Assembly: GCF_007991635.1 (NCBI RefSeq) | Contig: NZ_BJYS01000033.1 | Span: 1-64,000, forward strand | Reading direction: 5' to 3' | DNA from: Adhaeribacter aerolatus | Lineage (GTDB): Bacteria > Bacteroidota > Bacteroidia > Cytophagales > Hymenobacteraceae | DNA: 64,000 nucleotides | Shown here: in pieces, positions 55,535 through 64,000 of the stretch | Position numbering within the stretch: the first letter of the stretch is position 1 | Layout: each line of letters starts with the position of its first letter | Position numbers and translations under genes: made by a program | The notes under the pieces: model-generated | What the model was told of the DNA's origin: nothing | Seen by the model: only the letters and a program-made list of their open reading frames with translations | Database searches by the model: none

Positions 55535-55996
55535 TTAAGACATTTTAGTGGAGGCTAACTTAACGGCTTCGCGAATGCGGTGGTACGTACCGCAACGGCA
55601 AATATTTCCATTCATGGCTGCGTCTATTTCGGCGGCGCTTGGTTTCGGATTCTTTTTAAGTAAAGCCGCCGCCGTCATCATCTGGCCGGCCTGGCAATAA
55701 CCGCACTGGGCCACATCCACTTCGTCCCAGGCCACCTGCACCGGGTGGGTTCCTTTCTCCGACAAGCCTTCAACCGTCGTTATTTTGGATGCCGCTACTG
55801 CCGATACTGGTAAAACACACGAACGGGTAGCTTCGCCGTTAATGTGCACGGTACAGGCACCACATTGGGCAATGCCGCAGCCGTATTTGGTACCAACCAA
55901 ACCAAGGTTATCGCGCAATACCCACAAAAGCGGGGTATCCGGCTCTACATCGGCCTGGTAGGTCCGGCCGTTAATCTGCAACTTATACTGGGCCAT
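55535..55996 (-). CDS. [2Fe-2S]-binding subunit of molybdenum hydroxylase (IorA-like)
   Basis: 153 residues. Plant-type ferredoxin cluster from Cys40, Cys45, Cys48 and Cys60 ([18 protein letters not shown]), and the second cluster in an all-helical domain from Cys98, Cys101, Cys133 and Cys135 ([11 protein letters not shown] and [15 protein letters not shown]). It has no signal peptide and would be exported with the Tat-bearing large subunit. First gene of the two-gene operon. Confidence 0.95.
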   Translation of the reverse strand: MAQYKLQINGRTYQADVEPDTPLLWVLRDNLGLVGTKYGCGIAQCGACTVHINGEATRSCVLPVSAVAASKITTVEGLSEKGTHPVQVAWDEVDVAQCGYCQAGQMMTAAALLKKNPKPSAAEIDAAMNGNICRCGTYHRIREAVKLASTKMS

Positions 55997-56431
55997 AATA
56001 ATGAGGTAGTTAAATTTTAGCTAAATTATAAAAATTTAAAAATAAAACGCGGTAAACAGATTAAAAATGAGTTTACAGGATGAAAGATGCTGCCAGATTA
56101 AAAATAATCTATTTTTGCTTATTGTCCAAATAACAGTAAACCAATATTTTAAATTCAGCCATAAGAAGATTTTTTCTTCCGTTTTTGCGCAGGAATTTAT
56201 GCCCGATGAATTCAAACCAGTATTTTCCGGAACCAGCTAACTAACCAACTATTATTAATAATATATTGTTTACGGTACCAGACAGCGCAAAGTAAAATTA
56301 TCGGTTATAATTTTTGACTATAAACAAAAGGCAAAAATTAAGCCCGTAACTTTTAATATTGGCAGATAAATTAACAACTTGTCGCGTTTTAAGAACAACC
56401 ATTAAGTTTACTTCTGATATATTTCTCTATT
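55997..56431. other. Intergenic region between divergent genes
   Basis: 435 bp, AT-rich, between the molybdenum hydroxylase operon (-) and the GH43 gene (+). No clear promoter box, repeat or ORF seen. Confidence 0.4.
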
Positions 56432-57463
56432 ATGCACCTCAAAAAATTAATACCAGCTTTAGGATTATCTGTAATTTTAAGCGGCATAGCCTGGCACCCG
56501 AGTAACGCGCAGGCAACCAAAGAGCCTAAAAAAGCAAAAACCGGAACCCAGAAAAACTATTCGGGCAATCCGGTATTTCCGGGCTGGTACGCCGATCCTG
56601 AAGGCGTAATTTTTGGTAAAAAATATTGGATCTATCCCACCTATTCTGCCCCTTATAACCAACAGGTTTTGATGGATGCGTTTTCGTCGCCGGATTTGGT
56701 AAACTGGACGAAGCACAGCCGGATTATTGATACAACGCAGGTAAAATGGGCCAAAAGAGCGCTATGGGCGCCGGCCGTTATAGAGAAAGACAAGAAATAT
56801 TACCTGTTTTTCGGAGCAAACGATATTCAGAACGATCAGCAGTTAGGAGGCATTGGCGTAGCCGTAGCCGACAATCCGGCCGGGCCTTTTAAAGATTTGC
56901 TGGGTAAACCGCTCGTCGATAAATTTCACAACGGTGCCCAGCCCATCGATCAATTTGTGTTTAAAGACAAAGACGGACAATATTATTTAATTTACGGCGG
57001 CTGGCGGCACTGCAATATTGCGAAGCTGAAAAACGATTTTACCGGTTTCCTGCCCTTTGAAGACGGCAAAATATATAAAGAGATTACCCCGGCCAATTAT
57101 GTAGAAGGCCCGATTATGTTTGTCCGCAATGGTAAATATTACTTTATGTGGTCGGAAGGCGGCTGGACCGGTCCTAACTATTCGGTGGCATACGCAGTGG
57201 CCGATTCACCGTTTGGCCCCTTTGAGCGGGTTGGGAAAGTTCTGCAGCAGGATCCGCAGATTGCTACCGGCGCCGGTCACCACTCGGTTATTCAAACGCC
57301 TGGTAAAGATGACTGGTACATGGTGTACCACCGGCGGCCACTCGGCGAAACCGACGCCAACCACCGCGTAACCTGCATCGATAAAATGTATTTTGATGAA
57401 AAGGGCCTGATTAAACCAATTAAAATTACCAACGAAGGCGTGGCCCGTAAACCGTTAAAATAA
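56432..57463 (+). CDS. Secreted glycoside hydrolase family 43 protein
   Basis: 343 residues, signal peptide ending SNAQ at about 27. Five-bladed propeller pattern with catalytic base Asp55 in PGWYADPEG, pKa modulator Asp173 in PIDQFVFKD, and acid Glu225 in YVEGPIMFVRNGKYYFMWSE. GH43 enzymes release arabinose or xylose from hemicellulose or pectin. It stands outside both SusCD operons. No carbohydrate-binding module is attached, so the catalytic domain is the whole protein. Confidence 0.92.
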   Translation: MHLKKLIPALGLSVILSGIAWHPSNAQATKEPKKAKTGTQKNYSGNPVFPGWYADPEGVIFGKKYWIYPTYSAPYNQQVLMDAFSSPDLVNWTKHSRIIDTTQVKWAKRALWAPAVIEKDKKYYLFFGANDIQNDQQLGGIGVAVADNPAGPFKDLLGKPLVDKFHNGAQPIDQFVFKDKDGQYYLIYGGWRHCNIAKLKNDFTGFLPFEDGKIYKEITPANYVEGPIMFVRNGKYYFMWSEGGWTGPNYSVAYAVADSPFGPFERVGKVLQQDPQIATGAGHHSVIQTPGKDDWYMVYHRRPLGETDANHRVTCIDKMYFDEKGLIKPIKITNEGVARKPLK

Positions 57464-57520
57464 ATTGGTTTAGAGTATACGTAATAAGTCGGGGTAAAAA
57501 GACCCGCGCTTTCATTTGAA

Positions 57521-57594
57521 AAAGCTGCAGCCGCTCCGGACAAGGAATTACAGGTTAACCCTAAATATTTCTGGTCTGGACCGGCTGCAGCTTT
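57521..57594 (+). terminator. Hairpin downstream of GH43
   Basis: 13-bp perfect arms AAAGCTGCAGCCG (57521-57533) and CGGCTGCAGCTTT (57582-57594), loop 48 nt, 58 bp past the stop. Strong stem but only a short T run. Confidence 0.55.
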
Positions 57595-57774
57595 ATAAAA
57601 AGCTAAACTGTTTATAAGCAATCACAGCACTGATTGGTCCGGTTAAAGGCATTTTAGTGATAGCGGATGATAACTTTAATTGGTAATAGCCTCTTTAAAC
57701 AAAAATTATTTTAGTGAATATTATTTTGGGAAGTGATAATGGCTTCTTCGATGGTAATATTGGTCTAAAATGTA

Positions 57775-57894
57775 CTATATAGGCACCCTGCCGAGCCTGG
57801 CGGATACATTGATAATAATTTTACTTACGCCAGCTTTTTTAGCGGCTTCGACTGCATTAATAGCCTGTTCTACCTCTATTGGTAATAGCTTTTT
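57775..57894 (-). pseudogene. NmrA-like NAD(P)-binding protein, fragment
   Basis: About 39 codons between TAA (57895-57897) and TAG (57775-57777). The stretch LLPIEVEQAINAVEAAKK followed by AGVSKIIINVSA matches the region of NmrA/SDR proteins where a helix leads into the strand ending in Ser. There is no start and both ends are missing, so it is a relic. Confidence 0.5.
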
Positions 57895-58205
57895 TTACCT
57901 ACTTCCCTTTCTATACAATTGATTTTTCTATCATAACAGGGTTCTTTGTTTGTGTTATAATCCTAACCTTAGGTTGGGCTGTAATCAAAATTACCTTGCC
58001 TGATTATTTTTTTCAGGTAGTGAACTTGGCAACTGATATTTTTTGATTTTTGGCGTTTACCCGTAGGATTAGAGAAAATTGCAGTAGCTAAACAAACCCG
58101 CCTTTTAGCCACCAATAAACCAAACAAAATCTCGCCAGCAGGCTTAAACCTTTTCCTGCTAAATTCATCAAAGATTAAATTAATTCTTAAGCCAAAACTA
58201 CTGCT

Positions 58206-59093
58206 ATGAGAAACAGAATATTACCCTTGTTATTCCTATTAAACCTTTGGGTAGGGCTGAGTTTTGCCCAAACCGGCAGACGCGGCCACCACCGTTTAAA
58301 TCAGGAAATGCATGCTGAGTTAAAAGCATACGTGCAGAAAAATATTACCCCGGTAATGCAGCAGCAACGCCAAAAACTGGAACAACAGCTTTCTTCCGGC
58401 GATAAAAAGCAAATTCGCGAATTAAGAACACAAGCGGCAGCCGCCCGCAAACAAGCCGCATTATACCGCGATAACTTTCGGGCGCAGCGGCCACCCGGTA
58501 ACCGCAGCCTGACCGAAGAGCAGAAAACCCAATTGCAGAACTTACGGGCAGAATCCCAAAGGATAAGAACCGAAGCCCGCGCCTTAGCGCAGAAATACAA
58601 CACCCAAATTCAGGCTTTGTATAAAGAAGTAGCTGCTCCGGCCGAAGCCTGGCGAAAAGAATTAGCGGCTATTACCCGGAAATACCACGAAAATAACCCG
58701 TCTAAACCAAATTCCAACCGGTTACATAAAGATGTGCCACACCCTTACCACAACCGGTTTTTAGAGGGATATTTCCGGCCAGTAACTTTCCTGCTTTGGG
58801 AGGTAAACCAACCTATTACTGATAATTTTAACGCTGCCACAAGTGAAAACCGGCTTTATCCGAACCCGGTTACTGCCAAAGCAACCCTGGAATATGTGGT
58901 TAAAGTGAAAGGGAAAGTAACCATTGATTTGCTGGATGAACAAGGGAGAACCATTCGTAATCTGCTGAACCTAAACCGCGAACCAGGCAGATACTTTCTA
59001 GAACTAAATTTGAGTGAACTGAAAAGCGGACTTTATTTCTATAAAATTACCAGTGGTTCCGGTAGTGCGACGGAGCGCTTCCTCAAAAAATAA
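58206..59093 (+). CDS. Secreted helical protein with type IX secretion sorting domain
   Basis: 295 residues. Signal peptide ending SFAQ at about 21; residues 30-180 are charged, Gln/Arg-rich and helical with repeated LRxxAxxxRxxA spacing; a short Pro/Asn linker; then a C-terminal T9SS type A sorting domain from about 218 (LYPNPVTAKATLEYVV, LDEQGRTIRNL, LKSGLYFYKI). The domain directs export through the outer membrane and attachment to the surface. The helical part resembles Spy/CpxP-like or coiled-coil proteins; function unknown. Confidence 0.85.
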   Translation: MRNRILPLLFLLNLWVGLSFAQTGRRGHHRLNQEMHAELKAYVQKNITPVMQQQRQKLEQQLSSGDKKQIRELRTQAAAARKQAALYRDNFRAQRPPGNRSLTEEQKTQLQNLRAESQRIRTEARALAQKYNTQIQALYKEVAAPAEAWRKELAAITRKYHENNPSKPNSNRLHKDVPHPYHNRFLEGYFRPVTFLLWEVNQPITDNFNAATSENRLYPNPVTAKATLEYVVKVKGKVTIDLLDEQGRTIRNLLNLNREPGRYFLELNLSELKSGLYFYKITSGSGSATERFLKK

Positions 59094-59117
59094 GATTACT
59101 ATTTACATTTTTAAGCG

Positions 59118-59148
59118 AAGCCGGTTATGTAAATTAACCGGCTTTTTT
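59118..59148 (+). terminator. Terminator of the T9SS cargo gene
   Basis: 10-bp arms AAGCCGGTTA (59118-59127) and TAACCGGCTT (59135-59144) followed by T residues to 59148. Confidence 0.9.
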
Positions 59149-59329
59149 AATGGCGGCGGCCCAGAAACGAACCTATTAGTTTAGCGTTAAAGGATTACCA
59201 GTAAGTTATAGCCCGTTATCAACCAAATTCATATTTGATTTGCAATGTAGCGTGGTTGTGCAAAAAACTTGCTCCTTTTCGATAACTTATCACACCGTTG
59301 CCTGTTGTCTTGAAGACTTTTAAACCTGT

Positions 59330-61651
59330 ATGAAAAACCCCGATGCCCGTTTACCTTTTAAAACTTTTCCATTTCGGACTTCTTTAAGTTTTGTGCCGCT
59401 CATCCGGTATTGGGAATCAAAAATAAACGACGACAACCGGGGTATCTCGCTTTTTGCCAGGGCCATTACCAAGCAACTCGAAAAATCACCGGAACTGCTG
59501 GAGCCTATTCTCAACCAATCTTTTCTGGCTGCCCACGAAGATATTATCGAAATTATGATGACGGCGATCTTCCCGCCGGCCACCTGGGAATCCGAAATCA
59601 GCGGTGCCCTTACGCCTTTCCTAAATACCAGCTTTTACCAAACACCAAAGTTCCGGGAAATATTTATCAGCGAGAACAATGAGTTAAAGCGACCGCTTAA
59701 TATAGATAAGCAAAAAATGCTAAACCTGAATATCCGGCTGGCTTTTTTGTTTATTTTAAATAAATGCTACCACTTTCCCGTACCCGCCGAGGAACCCTTA
59801 ATATTCACAGTGCCCGATTATGCGCTGGGCTTGTACCGGCATTACCGGGTATCATTAAATAATACTTTTCTGCAGGTAAAACATAACGGTGATCTCCCCA
59901 AGCTTTCCGATCCGGATATTCGCCTGTTGTTAAGCAACGTGGAAGATCTGGACTTGTGGCGGCAATTTATTCCGCCGGCTAATTTTGAGTTCGCAGGATT
60001 TTACGTGATGGAACTGGTTGACGTAACGGAGCAGGAAACTTTGTCGTCAATAAAACTGGATTTGCTCGAAAAAGACGTTTTAATAGCACCCGACCGCTTT
60101 GAACAACTGCAGGAAAAAATCAGAATATTTTTTAACCGGCCCCACTTGCAGTTAGGTTTAGCCGCTTTTCATAGCCGCAAAAATACTTTTGTAAATTTGG
60201 GCCGGAAAATCAACCACAGCTTTTTGATTCCGCAGACCGATGGGCCTACCAACTCGGTTACGTTTAAAGCGGTTTATGATAAACTCTTGGCCGAGGGTGA
60301 TCCGTTGGTGGCAGAAGATATTGACAAGGCATCGCTGCCGGATGGCGTGGGCGCCGAAATTTCAAAAATTGGTATTCGCAGCATTATTCTGGCTTTGCTC
60401 CGTTACGAAAACCAGGTTTTCGGCATTATTGAATTAGGTTCGCCGTATGCCGGCGATTTAAACAGCTTTTCGCTGGCTAAAATGCAGCAATTTCTGCCCC
60501 ACTTTGAAGCGGCAGTAAAACGCAACGCCGAGAACCTGGAAAGCCGCATTCAAAGCGTAATTAAAGAAAAGTTTACGGCCATTCACCCGGTAATGGAATG
60601 GCGGTTTAAAGAGGCGGCCCTTAATTTACTGGAACTCCAGGAAAGCGGCATCCAAACCGAAATTGAGCCGATTGTATTTCAGGATGTCTACCCCCTTTTT
60701 GCCGTATCGGATATCCGGAGTTCTTCTACAGAGCGCAATAAAGCCATACAGGGTGACTTAATAGAACACCTGCGCATGGTAGAAAAAGTGCTGAAAAAGG
60801 CCATTACTTTACAGCCGCTGCCTATTCTGGAAGAGTTAATATTTTACGTTTCAAAAAATCTGCGTAAGCTGCGTCGGAACGTCTTGTCCGAAGACGAAGC
60901 CGCCATCTTCGAAGTAATTCAAAAACATGTCGAGCCTATTTTCGAATATTTACAAAGCAATAATCCAACGTTGCGTCCAGCCATTCAGGCTTACCGCGCG
61001 GCCATGGATCCGCATTTAGGCGTGTTATACAAGCGACGGAAAGATTTTGAAACCAGCCTGACTCTTATTAACGAAACCATTTCGGATTACCTGGAGGCCG
61101 AAGAAGCCAAAGCCCAGCAGATGTACCCGCATTATTTCGAGAAATATAAAACCGATGGCGTAGAGTTTAATATTTATGTAGGTGCCTCCATTGCCGAAAA
61201 CCGGCATTTCGATCTTGTATTTTTAAGAAATCTGCGCCTCTGGCAATTAATGACCGTATGCGGTATCGCCCGCAAAGCGGCAGAGTTAAAACCAAAGCTG
61301 CCCATGCCCCTGGAAACGACCCAGCTTATTCTGATTTACAGCCAACCATTAGCCATCCGGTTCCGGCGCGACGAACGTAAATTTGATGTGGATGGTGCCT
61401 ATAATATCCGGTACGAGATTGTAAAAAAGCGGATAGATAAAGCCACCGTGGTGGGGACCCGCGAACGCCTGACGCAACCCGGCAGCATTGCCATTGTGTA
61501 TTCCCAGGGCCGCGAAGCCAACGAATACAAAGACTATATTGATTACCTCCAGAATATTAACCTGCTAACCCGCGAAGTAGAATACCTGGACCTGGAAGAG
61601 ATGCAAGGCGTCAGCGGCCTGAAAGCCATCCGGGTAAAAGTAAAGCTGTGA
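59330..61651 (+). CDS. GAF-domain-containing protein of unknown function
   Basis: 773 residues, cytoplasmic, no signal peptide. N-terminal helical region (about 1-240), a GAF-like region about 245-400 whose end reads IRSIILALLRYENQVFGIIELGSP, then a long helical part (410-600) and a final alpha/beta region. No kinase, cyclase or DNA-binding domain follows, so the output is unknown. I recognise it only as a type of large GAF protein seen in Bacteroidota. Single gene; the preceding gene is closed by a terminator. Confidence 0.75.
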   Translation: MKNPDARLPFKTFPFRTSLSFVPLIRYWESKINDDNRGISLFARAITKQLEKSPELLEPILNQSFLAAHEDIIEIMMTAIFPPATWESEISGALTPFLNTSFYQTPKFREIFISENNELKRPLNIDKQKMLNLNIRLAFLFILNKCYHFPVPAEEPLIFTVPDYALGLYRHYRVSLNNTFLQVKHNGDLPKLSDPDIRLLLSNVEDLDLWRQFIPPANFEFAGFYVMELVDVTEQETLSSIKLDLLEKDVLIAPDRFEQLQEKIRIFFNRPHLQLGLAAFHSRKNTFVNLGRKINHSFLIPQTDGPTNSVTFKAVYDKLLAEGDPLVAEDIDKASLPDGVGAEISKIGIRSIILALLRYENQVFGIIELGSPYAGDLNSFSLAKMQQFLPHFEAAVKRNAENLESRIQSVIKEKFTAIHPVMEWRFKEAALNLLELQESGIQTEIEPIVFQDVYPLFAVSDIRSSSTERNKAIQGDLIEHLRMVEKVLKKAITLQPLPILEELIFYVSKNLRKLRRNVLSEDEAAIFEVIQKHVEPIFEYLQSNNPTLRPAIQAYRAAMDPHLGVLYKRRKDFETSLTLINETISDYLEAEEAKAQQMYPHYFEKYKTDGVEFNIYVGASIAENRHFDLVFLRNLRLWQLMTVCGIARKAAELKPKLPMPLETTQLILIYSQPLAIRFRRDERKFDVDGAYNIRYEIVKKRIDKATVVGTRERLTQPGSIAIVYSQGREANEYKDYIDYLQNINLLTREVEYLDLEEMQGVSGLKAIRVKVKL

Positions 61652-61936
61652 TAGGGAGAAGTTAGTAGTTAGTCATTATGAGCTGGGTAGGACACAAGAT
61701 AGTGAATACTATATTGCCGATAGGGCGTATTTTAAGTTTTTCCTCTTGGAAAGAACTGTTAGTTAAAAAGTCTTACCGGTAAATGAGCAATAGCTTCTTT
61801 TACTTACTCCCTTGCTAGTCAATAGATGCTTTCAGCAGGACAGATTAGGTTTATGGTTGGTGTCCTTATCGGAGCTTTCAGGAGGAATAATTATGGTGCT
61901 ACTGGTTGCAGACCCGATAACTTGACAATATTTCAT

Positions 61937-62671
61937 TTAAGCATTCTTACGCTTTCTGTTTTCGGGTGCATTTTCTTCCTGTATTACTTCGGTTGCTTTG
62001 CGGGCGTTAGTAGGTTCAAATTTCCGGAGAACCCGCAAGGAAATAATTAAAAAAACAAACCCCGCCGACCAGCCGGCCAGGATATCGCTGGCATAATGCA
62101 CATTGAGGTAAACGCGACTATAGCCAATTAATACTATCCAAAGACATAACAGCAGCGTGAAAAACCACCGCCAGAAAAGTGACTTTATATTGGTCCAGAC
62201 CAGGTAAATAAACAAGCCGTAAAAGGCGCCGCCAATCATGGCGTGGCCGCTTGGGAAACTAAAGCCGGATTGCTCGTAAAAAGCCGTTTCGGGCCGCGGT
62301 CGGTCGAACCAGAATTTCATGCCCTGGTTTAAAAGAGAACTACCGGCCGCTATTACAGGTATTTTTACAGCATACCAACGGTGCTTTTTAATAAAGAAGA
62401 AAATAAAAGCCAAGCTGAGCGACCCATAAATTAGAAAATCCTTGGAGGCAAAAAAAGTAACGAAGCGCATAAAAGCTGTAAAACCCGGGGTGGTATGTCG
62501 CTTAGCAAAGGCAAAAGCGGCCATATCCAGGGTTTGGTTCTGGTCCAGAAAAACCAATTTGGCCATTAATAAAAACAGGGAAACACAAATAAAGGCCACG
62601 CCACCCAGGATAACCAGTTCTGCCCCAATTAATGTAAAAAGCGCTAAAATCTTTTTTACCAGATTTGTCAT
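61937..62671 (-). CDS. PAP2-family membrane phosphatase
   Basis: 244 residues, about six transmembrane helices. The three phosphatase motifs are complete: KFWFDRPRP (119-127), PSGH (140-143) and SRVYLNVHYASDILAG (185-200) with the nucleophilic His. These enzymes dephosphorylate phosphatidic acid, undecaprenyl pyrophosphate or lipid A. The charged C-terminal tail (EENAPENRKRKNA) is cytoplasmic. Substrate unknown. Confidence 0.93.
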   Translation of the reverse strand: MTNLVKKILALFTLIGAELVILGGVAFICVSLFLLMAKLVFLDQNQTLDMAAFAFAKRHTTPGFTAFMRFVTFFASKDFLIYGSLSLAFIFFFIKKHRWYAVKIPVIAAGSSLLNQGMKFWFDRPRPETAFYEQSGFSFPSGHAMIGGAFYGLFIYLVWTNIKSLFWRWFFTLLLCLWIVLIGYSRVYLNVHYASDILAGWSAGFVFLIISLRVLRKFEPTNARKATEVIQEENAPENRKRKNA

Positions 62672-62858
62672 CTCTTAAAAAAGTAATTCTAAAGCCTAAT
62701 ACTGTTTATAAACAGGTTTTGATTTAGGAATAAATAAGTTAAAGAAGAATATCCGGTGTTAGTGGTGGCACCATTAGCTTATCAAAAATACCGAGCTTCT
62801 TTTTTACGAAAAAATATTTGTGAATTTTCTCCCTCCGGTTAAGCTAATAAGCCCAATT

Positions 62859-63053
62859 CTATTCTTTAGAAGGCGCCGAATCTTGCTTTAAATGGGTTGG
62901 CAGGCTTTGTTTTTTCAGGTAATCTACCACGGCTTTCGTCAGGCATTTTAATTCGCATGCTTCTACCGTCCCCGGAATGGCTCCGGCCATTATTTCCAGC
63001 CTGGCTTCGGCTGTTTTGTACTCTTCTTCGGAATGAATGTTAAAATTATACAT
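62859..63053 (-). CDS. Small protein resembling the N-terminal part of HigA-type antitoxins
   Basis: 64 residues. The stretch EEYKTAEARLEIMAGAIPGT followed by EACELKCLTKAVVDYLKK follows the pattern found in front of the HTH in HigA-like regulators, but no HTH follows. No toxin gene is adjacent. It may be a stand-alone small regulator or an eroded antitoxin. Confidence 0.55.
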   Translation of the reverse strand: MYNFNIHSEEEYKTAEARLEIMAGAIPGTVEACELKCLTKAVVDYLKKQSLPTHLKQDSAPSKE

Positions 63054-63294
63054 ACCAACTACGGTCTTTGCTGCCTAACTATTTATGTTATAATTAAGTT
63101 ATCGAAGATGAAGATTTAATGAAATTGGAGGGCAGCAATTAAAATTAAAGGCAGTTTTCAAAAAAATTATTAAACTGTTTCCGCTGATTTCTCAACTGGC
63201 ATCTCCCTCGGGCCCAAATGCACGAAAGTAAGTTTCAGGAACAGCGCTATTACCGGAACAATTCGTTTAAGACCGAGTTAGATCAAAAAAACTT

Positions 63295-63510
63295 TTAAAG
63301 AAAGTTTTTAAAATGAGTGGAGTTTTCATTCAGTTCCAACATCCGTTTCCGCAACTGCTCCATACGCACTTTTATTAATTCTTTATCAATGGTTTCATCT
63401 TCTCTAAATTGCAAGTACCGGAAAATCAGCAGCAGTTCATAGCACTCATCAAAGGACATGTTTTCCAGTTCCTCTTCATCAAAGTTTTTTGCTTTATTAT
63501 ATAAGGGCAT
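63295..63510 (-). CDS. Small acidic helical protein, unknown function
   Basis: 71 residues, mostly helical and highly charged (DEEELENMSFDECYELLLIF; later KVRMEQLRKRMLEL). No family recognised. Codon use and composition look like a real gene, and the ATG at 63510 is the only sensible start. It lies between the small HigA-like gene and tRNA-Leu. Confidence 0.55.
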   Translation of the reverse strand: MPLYNKAKNFDEEELENMSFDECYELLLIFRYLQFREDETIDKELIKVRMEQLRKRMLELNENSTHFKNFL

Positions 63511-63725
63511 AGCGTGATTCTATTAATCTGGAACATTTACCCTAGCGCTGCCTCAGCCGATGCCGGGCCAGCTTGGATATCAAAAAGGAATGCCTTCATA
63601 CAAAAGAATATAAGTTTCTATTTCAGCAGAACCTATATTACAACGTTAGCGCTAGACTAGTTATTAATTACGCTAAAACTTTGCGCCTGCTAAAATAGAA
63701 ATTAAAAAGCAAGTGCCAAAAGTAA

Positions 63726-63759
63726 AATAGCCCCTCTACTAAGGCGTAGAGGGGCTATT
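63726..63759 (-). terminator. Terminator of tRNA-Leu
   Basis: 14-bp perfect arms AATAGCCCCTCTAC (63726-63739) and GTAGAGGGGCTATT (63746-63759), T-rich on the minus strand, 12 bp beyond the tRNA. Confidence 0.9.
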
Positions 63760-63771
63760 TAGTTGGTTAAG

Positions 63772-63855
63772 TGCGCACGGGGAGACTCGAACTCCCACGG
63801 GACAACTCCCACAGGCTTCTGAGACCTGCACGTCTACCAGTTCCGCCACGTGCGC
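63772..63855 (-). tRNA. tRNA-Leu (anticodon CAG)
   Basis: 84 nt, CCA not encoded. Acceptor GCGCACG pairs with CGTGCGC, discriminator A. D arm GGCGGAACTGGTAGAC is typical of tRNA-Leu; anticodon stem CAGGT/GCCTG around CTCAGAA gives CAG; long variable arm of class II; T arm GGGAG-TTCGAGT-CTCCC. Confidence 0.95.
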
Positions 63856-63904
63856 CTATTCTGGTAAAATCAAACCCGGCATATCGCGTCTGACAATCGG
63901 GACA

Positions 63905-63937
63905 CAAATGTAGCAGAATTAGATTTAATATTGCAAA
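63905..63937 (-). promoter_or_regulatory. Promoter of tRNA-Leu
   Basis: Minus-strand -33 TTTG (63934-63937), 21-bp spacer, -7 TACATTTG (63905-63912). It would give a 5' leader of about 45 nt. Confidence 0.65.
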
Positions 63938-63955
63938 CCCGTCCGGAATATTTTT

Positions 63956-64000
63956 TCAGGCCGGTTCTTCTACTATCGGGGCTATTTTGCGGCGGGAATA
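63956..64000 (-). CDS. Probable C-terminal end of a gene entering from the right
   Basis: Fourteen sense codons, ending PIVEEPA, run from the edge to TGA (63956-63958). The charged tail looks protein-like, but this is too short to identify. Confidence 0.35.
   Translation of the reverse strand, partial: YSRRKIAPIVEEPA

Larger units (their letters stand above)
57464..58205. other. Intergenic region with a gene remnant
   Basis: 742 bp holding the GH43 terminator hairpin (57521-57594) and an NmrA-like fragment (57775-57894). The rest shows no gene. Confidence 0.45.

Noticed and set aside
61826-62050. Plus-strand frame of 74 codons overlapping the PAP2 phosphatase gene
   Set aside because: It is antisense to a well-supported gene and lacks protein-like features.
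62859-63053. Toxin-antitoxin system around the HigA-like small protein
   Set aside because: No HTH in the protein and no toxin-like gene on either side.
1-64000. CRISPR arrays, rRNA genes, prophage or conjugative genes, replication origin
   Set aside because: Looked for regular spaced repeats and hallmark genes; none were seen.

Overview
The window looks like a chromosomal stretch of a Bacteroidota, most likely Cytophagales/Hymenobacteraceae (Adhaeribacter/Pontibacter-like; genus is inference). Support: two SusC/SusD outer-membrane pairs, a FecI/FecR/STN-SusC trans-envelope cascade, a type IX secretion C-terminal sorting domain, weak Shine-Dalgarno signals, tRNAs without an encoded CCA, and several promoters of the Bacteroidota form TTTG-N19..21-TAnnTTTG.

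Layout. 1-1.05 kb: the edge of an AT-rich glycosyltransferase (GT25) gene, then a decapitated class V aminotransferase that keeps its terminator. 1.05-6.2 kb (-): SusC/SusD pair plus a small lipoprotein. 6.8-9.9 kb (-): Ca2+-type P-type ATPase and a small unknown protein. 10.2-17.9 kb (+): signalling block made of a CheY-like receiver, a bacteriophytochrome photosensory core with no kinase, a giant CheB-CheR-PAS-histidine kinase, an IsdG/HmoA-type heme-monooxygenase-like protein and a group III truncated hemoglobin. 17.9-21.4 kb (-): an RHH-like protein with a membrane-anchored HTH-like protein, then an ArsI/CadI - acetyltransferase - SigZ cluster and an ankyrin protein. 21.8-27.8 kb: CysM, sorbosone dehydrogenase-like lipoprotein, Sua5/YciO, MltG, YbgC-type thioesterase and YihY/BrkB, followed by tRNA-Ser. 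28.5-38.4 kb (-): sigma factor, FecR anti-sigma factor, STN-type SusC (frameshifted), SusD and a large secreted protein of unknown function, with a 140-bp MITE-like element between sigma and anti-sigma genes. 39-48.8 kb: exo/endonuclease-phosphatase, metallo-hydrolase, an acyl-carrier-like protein lacking the carrier serine, TetR, and a GbsR-TolC-MFP-RND efflux operon with a clear operator palindrome. 49.5-64 kb: beta-helix lipoprotein, class IV aminotransferase, a molybdenum hydroxylase pair, GH43, a T9SS cargo, a GAF-containing unknown, PAP2 phosphatase, two small proteins and tRNA-Leu.

How genes work together. The best candidate for an under-described system is the 10.2-17 kb block. The phytochrome core keeps its chromophore cysteine and PHY tongue motif but ends without an output domain. 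The next gene supplies a kinase with CheB and CheR domains but no obvious sensory input of its own, and the gene after that resembles an enzyme that opens heme. This suggests a light sensor split across proteins, with local bilin supply. The second theme is nutrient uptake under sigma/anti-sigma control (28-38 kb), apparently damaged by a one-base frameshift in SusC. All functional statements come from reading motifs; no database search was run.
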